NCBI RefSeq assembly: GCF_900169305.1
Contig: NZ_FWDP01000004.1
Span: forward strand, 310,001 to 374,000
Direction of reading: 5' to 3'
DNA length: 64,000 bases
Source of the DNA: Marinilactibacillus piezotolerans
Lineage (GTDB): Bacteria; Bacillota; Bacilli; Lactobacillales; Carnobacteriaceae_A
Shown in pieces: positions 43,139-51,786 of this stretch. The translations under genes were made by a program, and so were the position numbers. Position 1 is the first letter of the stretch, and every line of letters starts with the position of its first letter. Under the pieces are notes generated by a model. That model was not told the DNA's origin. It was given only the letters and a program-made list of their open reading frames with translations, and did no database searches.

Positions 43139-44437
43139 ATGAATTATCAGAAAATAAAAGGAACACCGGATTTTCTACCAGAAGATACTAAAAAATGGCA
43201 GGATATTGAAAATAAAGCGAAAGTAGTTTTATCTCGATATCAATTCAAGGAAATTAGAACACCGATTTTTGAGCAATTCGAGTTGTTTGCTAGAGGAGTT
43301 GGTGAAACGAGTGATATTGTTTCAAAAGAAATGTATGATTTTGTGGATAAAGGCAAGCGCCATATCGCATTAAGACCTGAAGGAACTGCCGGTGTCGTCC
43401 GATCATTTGTGGAGAATAAACTGTACGGTCCGGAACATCATAAACCACTTAAATTTTACTATATCGCTCCTATGTTCCGCTATGAACGACCGCAAAAAGG
43501 CCGTATGCGCCAGTTCCATCAATTAGGAGTAGAAGTCTTCGGAAGCAGCAATCCTGCGACAGATGTCGAAACAATGGCATTAGCGATGGACTTATTTAGA
43601 ACTTTTGGTCTGGATAACTTAAAGCTGGTCATCAATTCACTCGGCAGTACTGAATCGCGTAAAAAATATCGTAAAGCTTTGATTGAGTACTTGGAACCTT
43701 TTGCTGATGAACTCAGTAAGGATTCCAAGGAACGGCTGCACAAAAATCCGTTGCGTGTACTGGATAGTAAAGACAGAAACGATCAGCAAATCGTTCAAGG
43801 GGCTCCCTCTATTTTAGATTACCTTGATGAGACTTCCAAAGCTCATTTCGAAACTGTGAAAGACTATCTAAACATGCTGGGAATCGATTATACGATCGAC
43901 TCTAATATGGTTAGAGGACTAGATTACTATAATGATACGATTTTTGAAATCATGACCGAAGATCCTGAATTCGGGTCAAACACAACAGTCTGTGCAGGTG
44001 GAAGATACGACGGATTAGTTGAAGAAGTCGGAGGACCTGCTACACCTGGATTCGGGTTTGGAGCTGGGTTGGAACGTCTAGTCATGCTGTTAGAAAATGC
44101 AGGGTATAACTTTACTGAAGTGGATGCATTAGATGCTTTTATTGTAACGATTGGAGAAGCAGCGGATAAAGAAGCAGCGAAATTGGCATATGTTCTGCGT
44201 TCAGCTGGTATGAATATAGAAAGAGAATTCATGAATCGTAAACCAGCCAAGCAATTCAAGACTGCAGACAAGTTAGACGCTGAATATGTCTTTACACTAG
44301 GTGAAAATGAAGTTGAAAATCGGACAGTAAATGTTAAAAAGCTGGAAAACGGAAAAGAATTAACAGCCGATTTAAGCAAACTATACAGTCAGGATAAAAA
44401 AGCTTATTTAGAAGAAATCAAAGCACAATTAAAATAA
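43139..44437 (+). CDS. hisS: Histidyl-tRNA synthetase
   Basis: HisRS, 432 residues, class II. MNYQKIKGTPDFLPEDTKKW at the N-terminus, motif 2 (FYYIAPMFRYERPQKGRMRQFHQLGVE), the histidine-binding GLDYYNDTIFEI and motif 3 (GGRYDGLVEEVGGPATPGFGFGAGLERLVML) are all there, followed by the anticodon domain. I choose the second of two adjacent ATGs (43139) because TTGGAGGG is five bases before it. aspS follows 18 bases after the stop. Confidence 0.97.
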   Translation: MNYQKIKGTPDFLPEDTKKWQDIENKAKVVLSRYQFKEIRTPIFEQFELFARGVGETSDIVSKEMYDFVDKGKRHIALRPEGTAGVVRSFVENKLYGPEHHKPLKFYYIAPMFRYERPQKGRMRQFHQLGVEVFGSSNPATDVETMALAMDLFRTFGLDNLKLVINSLGSTESRKKYRKALIEYLEPFADELSKDSKERLHKNPLRVLDSKDRNDQQIVQGAPSILDYLDETSKAHFETVKDYLNMLGIDYTIDSNMVRGLDYYNDTIFEIMTEDPEFGSNTTVCAGGRYDGLVEEVGGPATPGFGFGAGLERLVMLLENAGYNFTEVDALDAFIVTIGEAADKEAAKLAYVLRSAGMNIEREFMNRKPAKQFKTADKLDAEYVFTLGENEVENRTVNVKKLENGKELTADLSKLYSQDKKAYLEEIKAQLK

Positions 44438-44455
44438 GAGTAGGATGTGGGTAGA

Positions 44456-46234
44456 ATGAACAGAACAATGTATTGTGGAGAAGTGAGAAGTGAACAAGTC
44501 GGAGAAACGATCACATTATCCGGGTGGGTGCAGAAAAGACGCGACTTAGGCGGAATGATTTTTGTCGACTTGCGCGACCGTGCTGGTATTGTCCAAGTTG
44601 TCTTTAATTCTGAGCGTTCTCAGGATGCTTTTTCAATCGCTGAGTCAATTCGTTCAGAGTTTGTTGTAGAAATTACGGGTAAAGTGGTCAACCGTCAAGA
44701 AGGTACGATCAATTCAGAGCTTCCAACTGGAGATGTTGAGATCGAGGCACAAACCATTTCAATATTAAACAAAGCGAAAACACCGCCGTTTGATATCCAG
44801 GATGCAGTTGAAGTATCGGACGATATCCGTTTGAGGTATCGCTACTTGGATCTAAGAAGAAATAAAATGAAAGAAAATATGATCATCAGACATAAAGTGA
44901 AAAAAGTATTCAGCGATTTCCTGGATCGAAATGGTTTTTTGGATATCGAAACGCCTTATCTCACAAAGTCTACGCCAGAAGGAGCTCGCGATTATCTAGT
45001 TCCATCACGAGTTCACGAAGGTAAGTTTTTTGCATTACCGCAGTCTCCGCAGTTATTCAAGCAGCTTCTAATGGGTGCCGGGATCGATCGCTATTATCAG
45101 ATTGTCCGCTGCTTCAGAGACGAAGACTTGCGCGGTGACCGTCAACCTGAATTTACACAAGTTGATATTGAAACGAGTTTTATTGACGAAAAGGAAATTC
45201 AAGATCTGATGGAAGCTTTGCTGGTTGAAATCGTTCAAGTGACTAAAGGAATTGAAATCCCAAGACCGTTTGCCCGTATTTCATACGATGAAGCGATGAA
45301 TCGATACGGAAGCGACAAGCCGGATACTCGTTTTGAAATGGAATTGATTGAATTAGGTGACATTACAGCTGATTCTGATTTTAAAGTATTTTCAAGTACA
45401 ATCGAAAACGGCGGAATGGTTAAAGGGTTGACTGTAAAAGGTGCTGCAGATCAGTATTCACGCAAGAATATAGATGCGCTTGGAGAAGTTGCGGCAATCT
45501 ATGGTGCCAAAGGATTAGCTTGGATGAAAGTGACTAATGAAGGATTAAGCGGTCCAATTGCTAAATTCTTTAATGACAAGCCGATTGCTCAAGAATTGAT
45601 AGATAGAATGGATGCCGAAGAAGGCGATCTGCTTTTATTCGTTGCAGATAAACCAAAAATTGTTTTTGATGCACTAGGCGCTCTACGCGTTCACCTTGGG
45701 AAAGAATTACAGTTAATTGACGAGTCACAACTGGCATTTGTATGGGTAGACGAATGGCCATTGCTGGAATATGATGAAGAAGCTGGGCGTTATAGTGCCG
45801 CGCATCATCCGTTTACTATGCCGCTGGAAAAAGATCTGGGTCTGCTGGAGACTGATCCGAAAAATGTCTATGCTAATGCATATGACATCGTATTGAACGG
45901 ATATGAAATTGGCGGTGGATCAATTCGTATCCATCAGCGGGAATTACAAGAAAAAATGCTTAAAGCATTAGGATTCTCTAAAGAAGAAGCATATTCGCAA
46001 TTCGGCTTTTTGCTTGATGCATTAGAGTACGGTTTCCCTCCACATGGCGGTATTGCTTTTGGTTTGGACCGTTTAGTAATGATATTGGCGAACGAAAAGA
46101 ATATCCGAGAAGTCATCGCATTTCCTAAAAATGGTAAATCGATCGATCCTCTTACAAGCGCGCCATCTATTGTTTCCGATGCACAATTAGCAGAATTGTC
46201 TTTAACAATTACTGATGAAACGAAAAAGGAGTAA
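44456..46234 (+). CDS. aspS: Aspartyl-tRNA synthetase
   Basis: Bacterial-type AspRS, 592 residues. The OB-fold anticodon domain ([26 protein letters not shown]) has Leu at the position after RRD, the residue linked in other bacteria to strict tRNA-Asp recognition. Motif 2 ([27 protein letters not shown]), the GAD insertion domain and motif 3 ([19 protein letters not shown]) are complete. The ATG at 44456 is better spaced than a GTG three codons upstream that sits on the Shine-Dalgarno. It shares the T-box control with hisS. Confidence 0.97.
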   Translation: MNRTMYCGEVRSEQVGETITLSGWVQKRRDLGGMIFVDLRDRAGIVQVVFNSERSQDAFSIAESIRSEFVVEITGKVVNRQEGTINSELPTGDVEIEAQTISILNKAKTPPFDIQDAVEVSDDIRLRYRYLDLRRNKMKENMIIRHKVKKVFSDFLDRNGFLDIETPYLTKSTPEGARDYLVPSRVHEGKFFALPQSPQLFKQLLMGAGIDRYYQIVRCFRDEDLRGDRQPEFTQVDIETSFIDEKEIQDLMEALLVEIVQVTKGIEIPRPFARISYDEAMNRYGSDKPDTRFEMELIELGDITADSDFKVFSSTIENGGMVKGLTVKGAADQYSRKNIDALGEVAAIYGAKGLAWMKVTNEGLSGPIAKFFNDKPIAQELIDRMDAEEGDLLLFVADKPKIVFDALGALRVHLGKELQLIDESQLAFVWVDEWPLLEYDEEAGRYSAAHHPFTMPLEKDLGLLETDPKNVYANAYDIVLNGYEIGGGSIRIHQRELQEKMLKALGFSKEEAYSQFGFLLDALEYGFPPHGGIAFGLDRLVMILANEKNIREVIAFPKNGKSIDPLTSAPSIVSDAQLAELSLTITDETKKE

Positions 46235-46238
46235 ATAA

Positions 46239-47150
46239 ATGGTCTTAATTGGTTCGCATGTAGGAATGAAAGGGAAAAAGATGCTATTAGGAGCAGCTGA
46301 AGAAGCTGCTTCTTATGATGCTTCAACATTTATGATCTATACGGGTGCTCCTCAGAATACGCGTCGTAAAGACATCAGTGAAATGAATATTGAAGCTGGT
46401 CAAACATTCATGGAAACAAATAATATCGACATCAAGACGATCGTTGTCCATGCGCCTTATATTATCAATCTAGGAAACACAGTAAAGAAAGAAAACTTCG
46501 GCTTTGCGATTGATTTTATGAAACAGGAAATCGAACGTGCTGAAGCTATTGGTGCTACTCAAATGACGATGCACCCGGGCGCACATGTAGGCGCAGGAGT
46601 AGATGCGGGAATCGATCAGATTGCTAGAGGCTTGAATGAGATTCTGCATAAAGATCAGAAGATTCAGATAGCACTTGAAACAATGGCAGGAAAAGGAACG
46701 GAGATCGGACGCAACTTTGAAGAAATCGCAAAAATTATTGAAAAAGTTGACTTAGATGATAAACTGTCCGTTACTTTGGACACTTGCCATACGCATGATG
46801 CCGGTTACCAGATCCGTGACGATTTTGACAGTGTTTTAGATGAATTTGATCGTATTATTGGCTTGGATCGCTTAAAAGTGGTCCATGTAAATGATTCAAA
46901 GAATGTGCAAGGAGCAGGAAAAGATCGACATGCAAATATCGGTTTTGGAGAAATCGGATTTGAATCATTGAACTATGTGGTTCATCATCCGAAACTAGAG
47001 ACGGTTCCTAAAATACTTGAAACTCCATACGTTGGAGAAGACAAGAAGAATAAAAAAGCACCTTATGGACACGAAATCAATATGTTCAATCTTAAAACCT
47101 TTAATCCAGACCTTCTTGATGACATACTAAATGAAAAAAACTGGAAATAA
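46239..47150 (+). CDS. nfo: Endonuclease IV (AP endonuclease)
   Basis: Nfo, 303 residues, TIM-barrel enzyme that cuts DNA at abasic sites with three zinc ions. [16 protein letters not shown] at the N-terminus, [42 protein letters not shown] and [27 protein letters not shown] carry the metal ligands (His, Glu, Asp, His). It begins four bases after the aspS stop, so it is co-transcribed with the synthetases; this link to repair is a location effect that need not be functional. Confidence 0.95.
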   Translation: MVLIGSHVGMKGKKMLLGAAEEAASYDASTFMIYTGAPQNTRRKDISEMNIEAGQTFMETNNIDIKTIVVHAPYIINLGNTVKKENFGFAIDFMKQEIERAEAIGATQMTMHPGAHVGAGVDAGIDQIARGLNEILHKDQKIQIALETMAGKGTEIGRNFEEIAKIIEKVDLDDKLSVTLDTCHTHDAGYQIRDDFDSVLDEFDRIIGLDRLKVVHVNDSKNVQGAGKDRHANIGFGEIGFESLNYVVHHPKLETVPKILETPYVGEDKKNKKAPYGHEINMFNLKTFNPDLLDDILNEKNWK

Positions 47151-47161
47151 AGATTCTAAAA

Positions 47162-47212
47162 ATACACTCGTATCATTGAACTTGAGGGTTCAATAGTACG
47201 AGTGTATTTTAT
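47162..47212 (+). terminator. Terminator of hisS-aspS-nfo
   Basis: A long hairpin (ACACTCGTA, then ATTGAAC, paired with GTTCAAT and TACGAGTGT, one two-base internal loop) is followed by ATTTTATT. Confidence 0.85.
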
Positions 47213-47239
47213 TATATAAAATTAAGTTAATTACATAGA

Positions 47240-47268
47240 AATGCCGGTCTCTTTAAAGACCGGCATAA
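47240..47268 (-). terminator. Hairpin after the AraC-type gene
   Basis: ATGCCGGTCT and AGACCGGCAT form a perfect GC-richer stem with a 6-base loop, 42 bases from the end of the AraC-type gene. On the minus strand it is followed by TTTCTATG, a weak T-run. Confidence 0.6.
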
Positions 47269-47309
47269 AAGTATAAAAAATATGGAATCATATTAAAGAA
47301 TAATATGAT

Positions 47310-48077
47310 CTAAATCTTTTCATTAATTGGTAATTGTTTAATATATTTAGTAGGTGTCTGACCAGTAATCTTCTTAAATACTTTTGTAAAATAAGAATGA
47401 CTATTAAATCCAGCTAAATTCGCTACTTCGCTTAACTGATAATTTCCTAGGTGGAAATAGTATTTAGCAAGATAAATACGCTGCTGATTGACATATCCGA
47501 TAAAAGTTGTACCTGTTTCTTGCTTGAATTTACGCGCTAAGTGAACTGGATGCATGCCAAAGATGGATGCAATATTGGTCAATGTCAATTCACTCGTCAA
47601 GTTTTCAGTAATATAGCTGACAACTTCTGTCATTGCGCTTGAATAAGTCAATGTTGAGAAGTCGATAACAGCCTGACAATATTCTCTATAAATTTCGTAG
47701 TAAACATTTTCTCTTAAATACTGAATAGATTCAGCATCTTCGATCAGAATTGAAAAACGTTCAGAAATCAAGTGAAGATATAACGGTAGTACGCCGCCAT
47801 TTTTAGCAGCAATTCTGCAGTACGTATTCACAATGATCAAATGGTTCTTAAAGTTTCTCAGTTGATGTTCAATACCTTCCTCGCCCAAATACTCCAGCAT
47901 TTCATCAAGATTGATGATTTTTAAAGTATCTTCAAGCATAGAACGATTACCTTCTGTAATAGCATCTGTTACTTGGTCCTCAATCAAGTAACGGTAACTG
48001 AATGCATCGCTGTTTAATTTCTTCAACTTGTTTACACGTTCACGCTTGTATTGTTCTTTCACTTCTACCTTGTCCAT
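47310..48077 (-). CDS. AraC-family transcriptional regulator
   Basis: A 255-residue protein whose last 100 residues are the double helix-turn-helix of the AraC/XylS family (LTLTNIASIFGMHPVHLARKFKQETGTTFIGYVNQQRIYLAKYYF and AGFNSHSYFTKVFKKITGQTPTKYI). The N-terminal 150 residues are all helical with no cupin motif, so the ligand is not predictable. RBS AAGGG is nine bases before ATG. No partner operon is adjacent; the nearest candidates are the stress-like genes across the 486-base gap. Confidence 0.88.
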   Translation of the reverse strand: MDKVEVKEQYKRERVNKLKKLNSDAFSYRYLIEDQVTDAITEGNRSMLEDTLKIINLDEMLEYLGEEGIEHQLRNFKNHLIIVNTYCRIAAKNGGVLPLYLHLISERFSILIEDAESIQYLRENVYYEIYREYCQAVIDFSTLTYSSAMTEVVSYITENLTSELTLTNIASIFGMHPVHLARKFKQETGTTFIGYVNQQRIYLAKYYFHLGNYQLSEVANLAGFNSHSYFTKVFKKITGQTPTKYIKQLPINEKI

Positions 48078-48563
48078 AATACACGACCCTTCATTTTAGA
48101 AAAGCTATTTTTATACTCCCATCTATCTTGTCTTAATATACCACAAATTCGTAATAAATAAAGGTTTTTTTAATAAAAAGCGGACGATTTTAATCATAAA
48201 ATTTATACTGCCTTATAAAAGAAAATTGTATAAAGGTTCAAATGGAGTTAACACAATATTAGTATAAATAACAAATATAAAATAAAAAAGAATTAATAAT
48301 AAGCGTTTACACTAAAAAGTATAGTTTTATTTTGTATTTTTTTGTATGTTTATTTCAAAATATCACTTAAAAGAAACGTATATAATGTAATATTTTTGAC
48401 AGATTTATTAGAATCTTTATAAGTACTGCTAATAGTATCTATTAATAAAACTACATTAAATTTGAGCAAGCCATATCTTTTTACTTAAAAATAAGAGGGT
48501 GGTAACATGCAATTAAGATAAATTCAAAGAAAACTTATATATATTAGGAGGCTGATTCAGTAT
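48078..48563. other. Long AT-rich intergenic region between the AraC-type gene and the YflT-domain gene
   Basis: This 486-base gap has no credible gene. The left part holds the araC-type promoter on the minus strand (extended -10 TGGTATATT at about 48135-48145). The right part has a candidate plus-strand promoter: TTGACA at 48396-48401, a 16-base spacer and TATAAG at 48418. The rest is AT-rich with no repeats I could find, and would be the natural place for regulator binding sites. Confidence 0.5.
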
Positions 48564-49487
48564 ATGGAGCGTCGTTTTGAAGGAACATTCCAGACTGAAA
48601 ATGAAGCAAGAGAAGAAATTAAGAGATTGATCAACGAAGAACATTACACCGCAGATGAACTACTCATCATCACCGATGATCAGAATAGAAGCAAGTTCAA
48701 CAGCGAAACGTTAGGTTCTGTAGAGGTAGATATCGTTGACTCCGATGATAATGGATCTTTCTGGGAAAAAATTAAAGAAACACTATCCTTTGGAACTTAT
48801 AATTCTCAAGAAACACAAAATGCTTTAGAAGAACACGGAGTACCGCATGATGTCGCTGAACAACACATGGATGCTTTAACAGAAGGCGATATTGTTCTGC
48901 TGGCAGATACGGATGCACCTAAAAGTGGTAAACTTTCTGATTTGAACAAAGAAATGACAACTAAAAAGGAGCAGGATTTTGATATGAATAAAGAAAATAA
49001 TGCAAGACCTATCGACTCTGTAAATACAGAAGAGGAGAAAGCGATCAAAAATGATGAAGCTAACCCTTCTGATGTTGAGACAACAGAAACAGATAATCAA
49101 AGTATGAATCAATCTATAGATCCTTCACAAGCCCAAGATACCAGAAAAGAAGAACAAGTAGATACAAATGAAAAAGACAGTTCTAATCAAAACGATCAAA
49201 ATGACTATACGACAACGGAAGACGATGGACAATCACTGGAAACAAATCCAGATTTGACCGGTGAAGAAGATACAGTAGTAACAGAAGATACTGATCGCGG
49301 TTATCCAGATAATATTGCCCATGGAGTTGTGAAACCAGAAGCAAACAACCCATTAAATACTGAACCAAAAAGTGAAAAAAGCCCTTCTGAGAATACTCAA
49401 GCACCAGAAAGTGATGCAAAATATACAACTGCCTCAAACGAAGCAGGCATGAAAGAAGAACCATCTAAAGAAGACGACAAGAAATAA
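48564..49487 (+). CDS. YflT-like general stress protein with long disordered acidic tail
   Basis: A 307-residue protein. Residues 1-115 resemble the YflT/general-stress-17M domain (RRFEGTFQTENEAREEIKRLINEEHYTADELLIITDD at the start, ending with VPHDVAEQHMDALTEGDIVLLAD). The remaining 190 residues are low-complexity, rich in Glu, Asp, Asn, Thr and Ser, and probably disordered. The start is ATG 48564 behind AGGAGG at a 12-base spacing, slightly long. It leads a group with an SDR enzyme and a 77-residue protein. Its function is unknown; stress association is inferred from the N-terminal domain. Confidence 0.72.
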   Translation: MERRFEGTFQTENEAREEIKRLINEEHYTADELLIITDDQNRSKFNSETLGSVEVDIVDSDDNGSFWEKIKETLSFGTYNSQETQNALEEHGVPHDVAEQHMDALTEGDIVLLADTDAPKSGKLSDLNKEMTTKKEQDFDMNKENNARPIDSVNTEEEKAIKNDEANPSDVETTETDNQSMNQSIDPSQAQDTRKEEQVDTNEKDSSNQNDQNDYTTTEDDGQSLETNPDLTGEEDTVVTEDTDRGYPDNIAHGVVKPEANNPLNTEPKSEKSPSENTQAPESDAKYTTASNEAGMKEEPSKEDDKK

Positions 49488-49551
49488 ATGAACCAGAAAA
49501 AACGAAAAAGATAAACGCATAAGTTTTAATAACTATATAAGGAGAGATTGT

Positions 49552-50424
49552 ATGTCTGAAGAAGAAAAAATTCAAACCCAAGAACCTAAAAAAAATTATT
49601 TAATGAATGATGAATCTGAAAATATGCGACGCGAACCTATTGTAGAAAATGAGCAGTATAAGCCAGCTGGCAAGTTGGAAGGCAAAACGGCTGTCATTAC
49701 TGGAGGCGATTCAGGAATAGGTGCTGCGACAGCCATTCTTTTTGCCAAGGAGGGTGCTAAAGTAGCCTTTACGTATTATTCGTCTGATGATGATGCAGAA
49801 AAAACAAAAAATCGCCTTGAAGAAATTGGAGCAGATGTTCTTGTATTTAAAGGAGACGTAGGGGATGAATCATTTGCCCAGAAGACTGTTTCTGAGATCA
49901 AAGATAAGTGGGGTAATATTGATGTATTAGTCAATCATGCCGGAGAGCAGCATTACCAGTCTTCAATAACTGATATAACTGCTGAACAAATCGATAGAAC
50001 ATATCGTACGAATATTTACAGCATGTTCTATTTTGTTAAAGCAGCATTTCCGCATATGAATGAAGAAGGAAGTATCATCAATACTTCTTCAATTACTGCT
50101 TATAAAGGCAGCAATTACTTGATGGATTATTCAGGAACTAATGGAGCAGTTGTTTCATTTACACGCTCACTATCAAATAATACAGAATTTGTTGATAAAA
50201 AAATCAGAGTTAACTCAGTTGCCCCTGGTGAAACTTGGACACCATTGATACCAGCTACATTTCCAAAAGATGTCTTAGCTGGCTGGGGTAAGAAAAGTGC
50301 CTTTAAACGTCCCGGAGAAGCGTATGAACTAGCACCTGCTTATGTATTCTTAGCTAGTGATGATGCCAGCTATATTACAGGACAAACGATCCATGTAAAC
50401 GGCGGAATTATTGTAAATGGCTAA
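49552..50424 (+). CDS. Short-chain dehydrogenase/reductase family protein with altered catalytic motif
   Basis: A 290-residue SDR of the long N-terminal type seen in stress-linked YhdF/YdaD proteins. The cofactor loop is ITGGDSGIGAATA (residues 49-61). The classical NNAG is NHAG (residue 129). The catalytic Ser is about S180 and Tyr is Y193, but the motif reads YSGTN, so the catalytic lysine (YxxxK) is replaced by Asn197. Neighbouring homologues normally have YSATKGA. Thus it may be a binding-only protein or have a changed mechanism; the DNA (aat) is unambiguous here. Fits behind a YflT-domain gene, 64 bases apart. Confidence 0.88.
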   Translation: MSEEEKIQTQEPKKNYLMNDESENMRREPIVENEQYKPAGKLEGKTAVITGGDSGIGAATAILFAKEGAKVAFTYYSSDDDAEKTKNRLEEIGADVLVFKGDVGDESFAQKTVSEIKDKWGNIDVLVNHAGEQHYQSSITDITAEQIDRTYRTNIYSMFYFVKAAFPHMNEEGSIINTSSITAYKGSNYLMDYSGTNGAVVSFTRSLSNNTEFVDKKIRVNSVAPGETWTPLIPATFPKDVLAGWGKKSAFKRPGEAYELAPAYVFLASDDASYITGQTIHVNGGIIVNG

Positions 50425-50463
50425 TTTAAAAAATGAAAAACTATATTTAATGGAGGAATAGTA

Positions 50464-50697
50464 ATGGACAGACCAGATAAAACTTCTAATAATGACCTGA
50501 AAAGAACCGGTCAACCTGATGCAACGCCAGATAGAAGGGATCCGGAAAGAGACGAAGTGACCAGTCCGGATACTTCAGCACCATTAGGATATATTAAAGA
50601 TCGCCCTGCTAAAGATGGTATGGATAGAGATGATCGAGCAATTTACGAAAAAGCTAAAGGTGATTCAGTCGGAAATGAAGTAGAAAAAGATTTATAA
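50464..50697 (+). CDS. Small hydrophilic hypothetical protein, 77 residues
   Basis: A 77-residue protein with no recognised domain, very rich in Asp, Arg, Lys, Pro and Glu. The sequence (DRRDPERDEVTSPDTSAPLGYIKDRPAKDGMDRDDRAIYEKAKG) looks disordered, like small stress or hydrophilin-type proteins. It has GGAGGAA before the ATG and a terminator behind it, and is the last gene of the stress-like group. Function unknown. Confidence 0.7.
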   Translation: MDRPDKTSNNDLKRTGQPDATPDRRDPERDEVTSPDTSAPLGYIKDRPAKDGMDRDDRAIYEKAKGDSVGNEVEKDL

Positions 50698-50708
50698 TTC
50701 TTTTCATG

Positions 50709-50738
50709 GAGCTTGTCCAAGTCGGATGAGCTCTTTTT
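50709..50738 (+). terminator. Terminator of the stress-like group
   Basis: A 10-bp stem (GAGCTTGTCC with GGATGAGCTC, two G-T pairs) is followed by five T. Confidence 0.82.
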
Positions 50739-50770
50739 CTGTCAAAAAAGCCATCGGAACACACGATCGT

Positions 50771-50801
50771 TTGTTTGGAAAAGGTGAATGTATGTTATAA
50801 T
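50771..50801 (+). promoter_or_regulatory. recX promoter
   Basis: TTGTTT (50771-50776) and TATAAT (50796-50801) with a TGT extension are 19 bases apart; the extended -10 may compensate for the long spacer. The predicted start is about 30 bases before recX. Confidence 0.5.
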
Positions 50802-50832
50802 AAAGTTAATCAGAATCTGGAAGGTGATATGA

Positions 50833-51786
50833 ATGAACCCATCTGAAGATAACAGCAGAAGACCAGATCAGTTGATCAGGCTTGAACCTAATCAAAAACA
50901 GCAAGATCATACATTCAAGTTAGACAAGACAAAGCAACTTGAACAAGCAATAGAAGCGAATTCTCGGGAAACCGGAGATAAAAGGAATATGATTACCAGT
51001 ATACAAGCACAAAAGAGACCAGGGAGATATAATATTTACCTTGGTGAAGAGTATGCTTTCCCTGTAGATGAAGAACTGATTATCAAGTATATGCTTCATA
51101 AAGGAATGGTTTTGTCTCCGGCTTTTCAAGAAGAATTAAAAGTTGAAGATGTTTCGAGAAAAGCGTATCAAAGAGCTTTAAATTATTTAAGTTATGGCTT
51201 GAGATCTGAAAAAGAAGTCAGAGATGATCTGAAAGAAAAAGAATTTGAAGAACAAGCGGACGAAGTGATCGAAAGATTAAAAGAGCAACGATTGATTGAT
51301 GATCTTGAATATGCAAAAAGTTATGTCAGAACATCTGCCAACTTGAATCGGAAAGGACCCTCTGTTATTCAAAATGAATTATTCAGACGAGGTATAGACA
51401 AGTTATCAATTGAAGAAGCAATGTTTGAATATTCTTATGAAGATCAGTTTGATAATGCATATATTCTGGCAGAAAAAGCCTGGAAAAAAGCGCGGCAGAA
51501 GTCACAGCGAGAAGCCGTACAGAAAGTCAAACAGCATTTAATGCAAAAAGGGTTCAACATGGATATCATACAAGAAGTCATCAATGAAATGGATACTGAT
51601 AAATCTGAAGATGAAGAGTTTGAAGCACTAGCCATCCAGGGTGAAAAAGCCTGGAAAAGGTACTCAAGAAAATCAAGCGGTTATGAGCTGGTTCAAAAAA
51701 CAAAATCCAGTCTCTTTCAAAAAGGATATCCATCAGAATTGATAAAAAGATTTACAGACATGAAGGAAGAAGAGAATGCAGAATAA
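50833..51786 (+). CDS. recX: Recombination regulator RecX
   Basis: RecX, 317 residues, inhibits RecA filament growth. The repeats of three-helix units are visible (ALNYLSYGLRSEKEVRDDLKEKEFEEQADEVIERL, IDDLEYAKSYVRTSANLNRKGPSVIQNELFRRGID, and two more, one being SSGYELVQKTKSSLFQKGYPSELI). The first 50 residues, before MITSIQAQKRPGRYNIYL, are an extra hydrophilic extension; an internal ATG at 50989 has only a weak ribosome binding site, while the predicted transcript starts before 50833, so I keep the longer form. Its end overlaps mutY by 11 bases. Confidence 0.9.
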   Translation: MNPSEDNSRRPDQLIRLEPNQKQQDHTFKLDKTKQLEQAIEANSRETGDKRNMITSIQAQKRPGRYNIYLGEEYAFPVDEELIIKYMLHKGMVLSPAFQEELKVEDVSRKAYQRALNYLSYGLRSEKEVRDDLKEKEFEEQADEVIERLKEQRLIDDLEYAKSYVRTSANLNRKGPSVIQNELFRRGIDKLSIEEAMFEYSYEDQFDNAYILAEKAWKKARQKSQREAVQKVKQHLMQKGFNMDIIQEVINEMDTDKSEDEEFEALAIQGEKAWKRYSRKSSGYELVQKTKSSLFQKGYPSELIKRFTDMKEEENAE

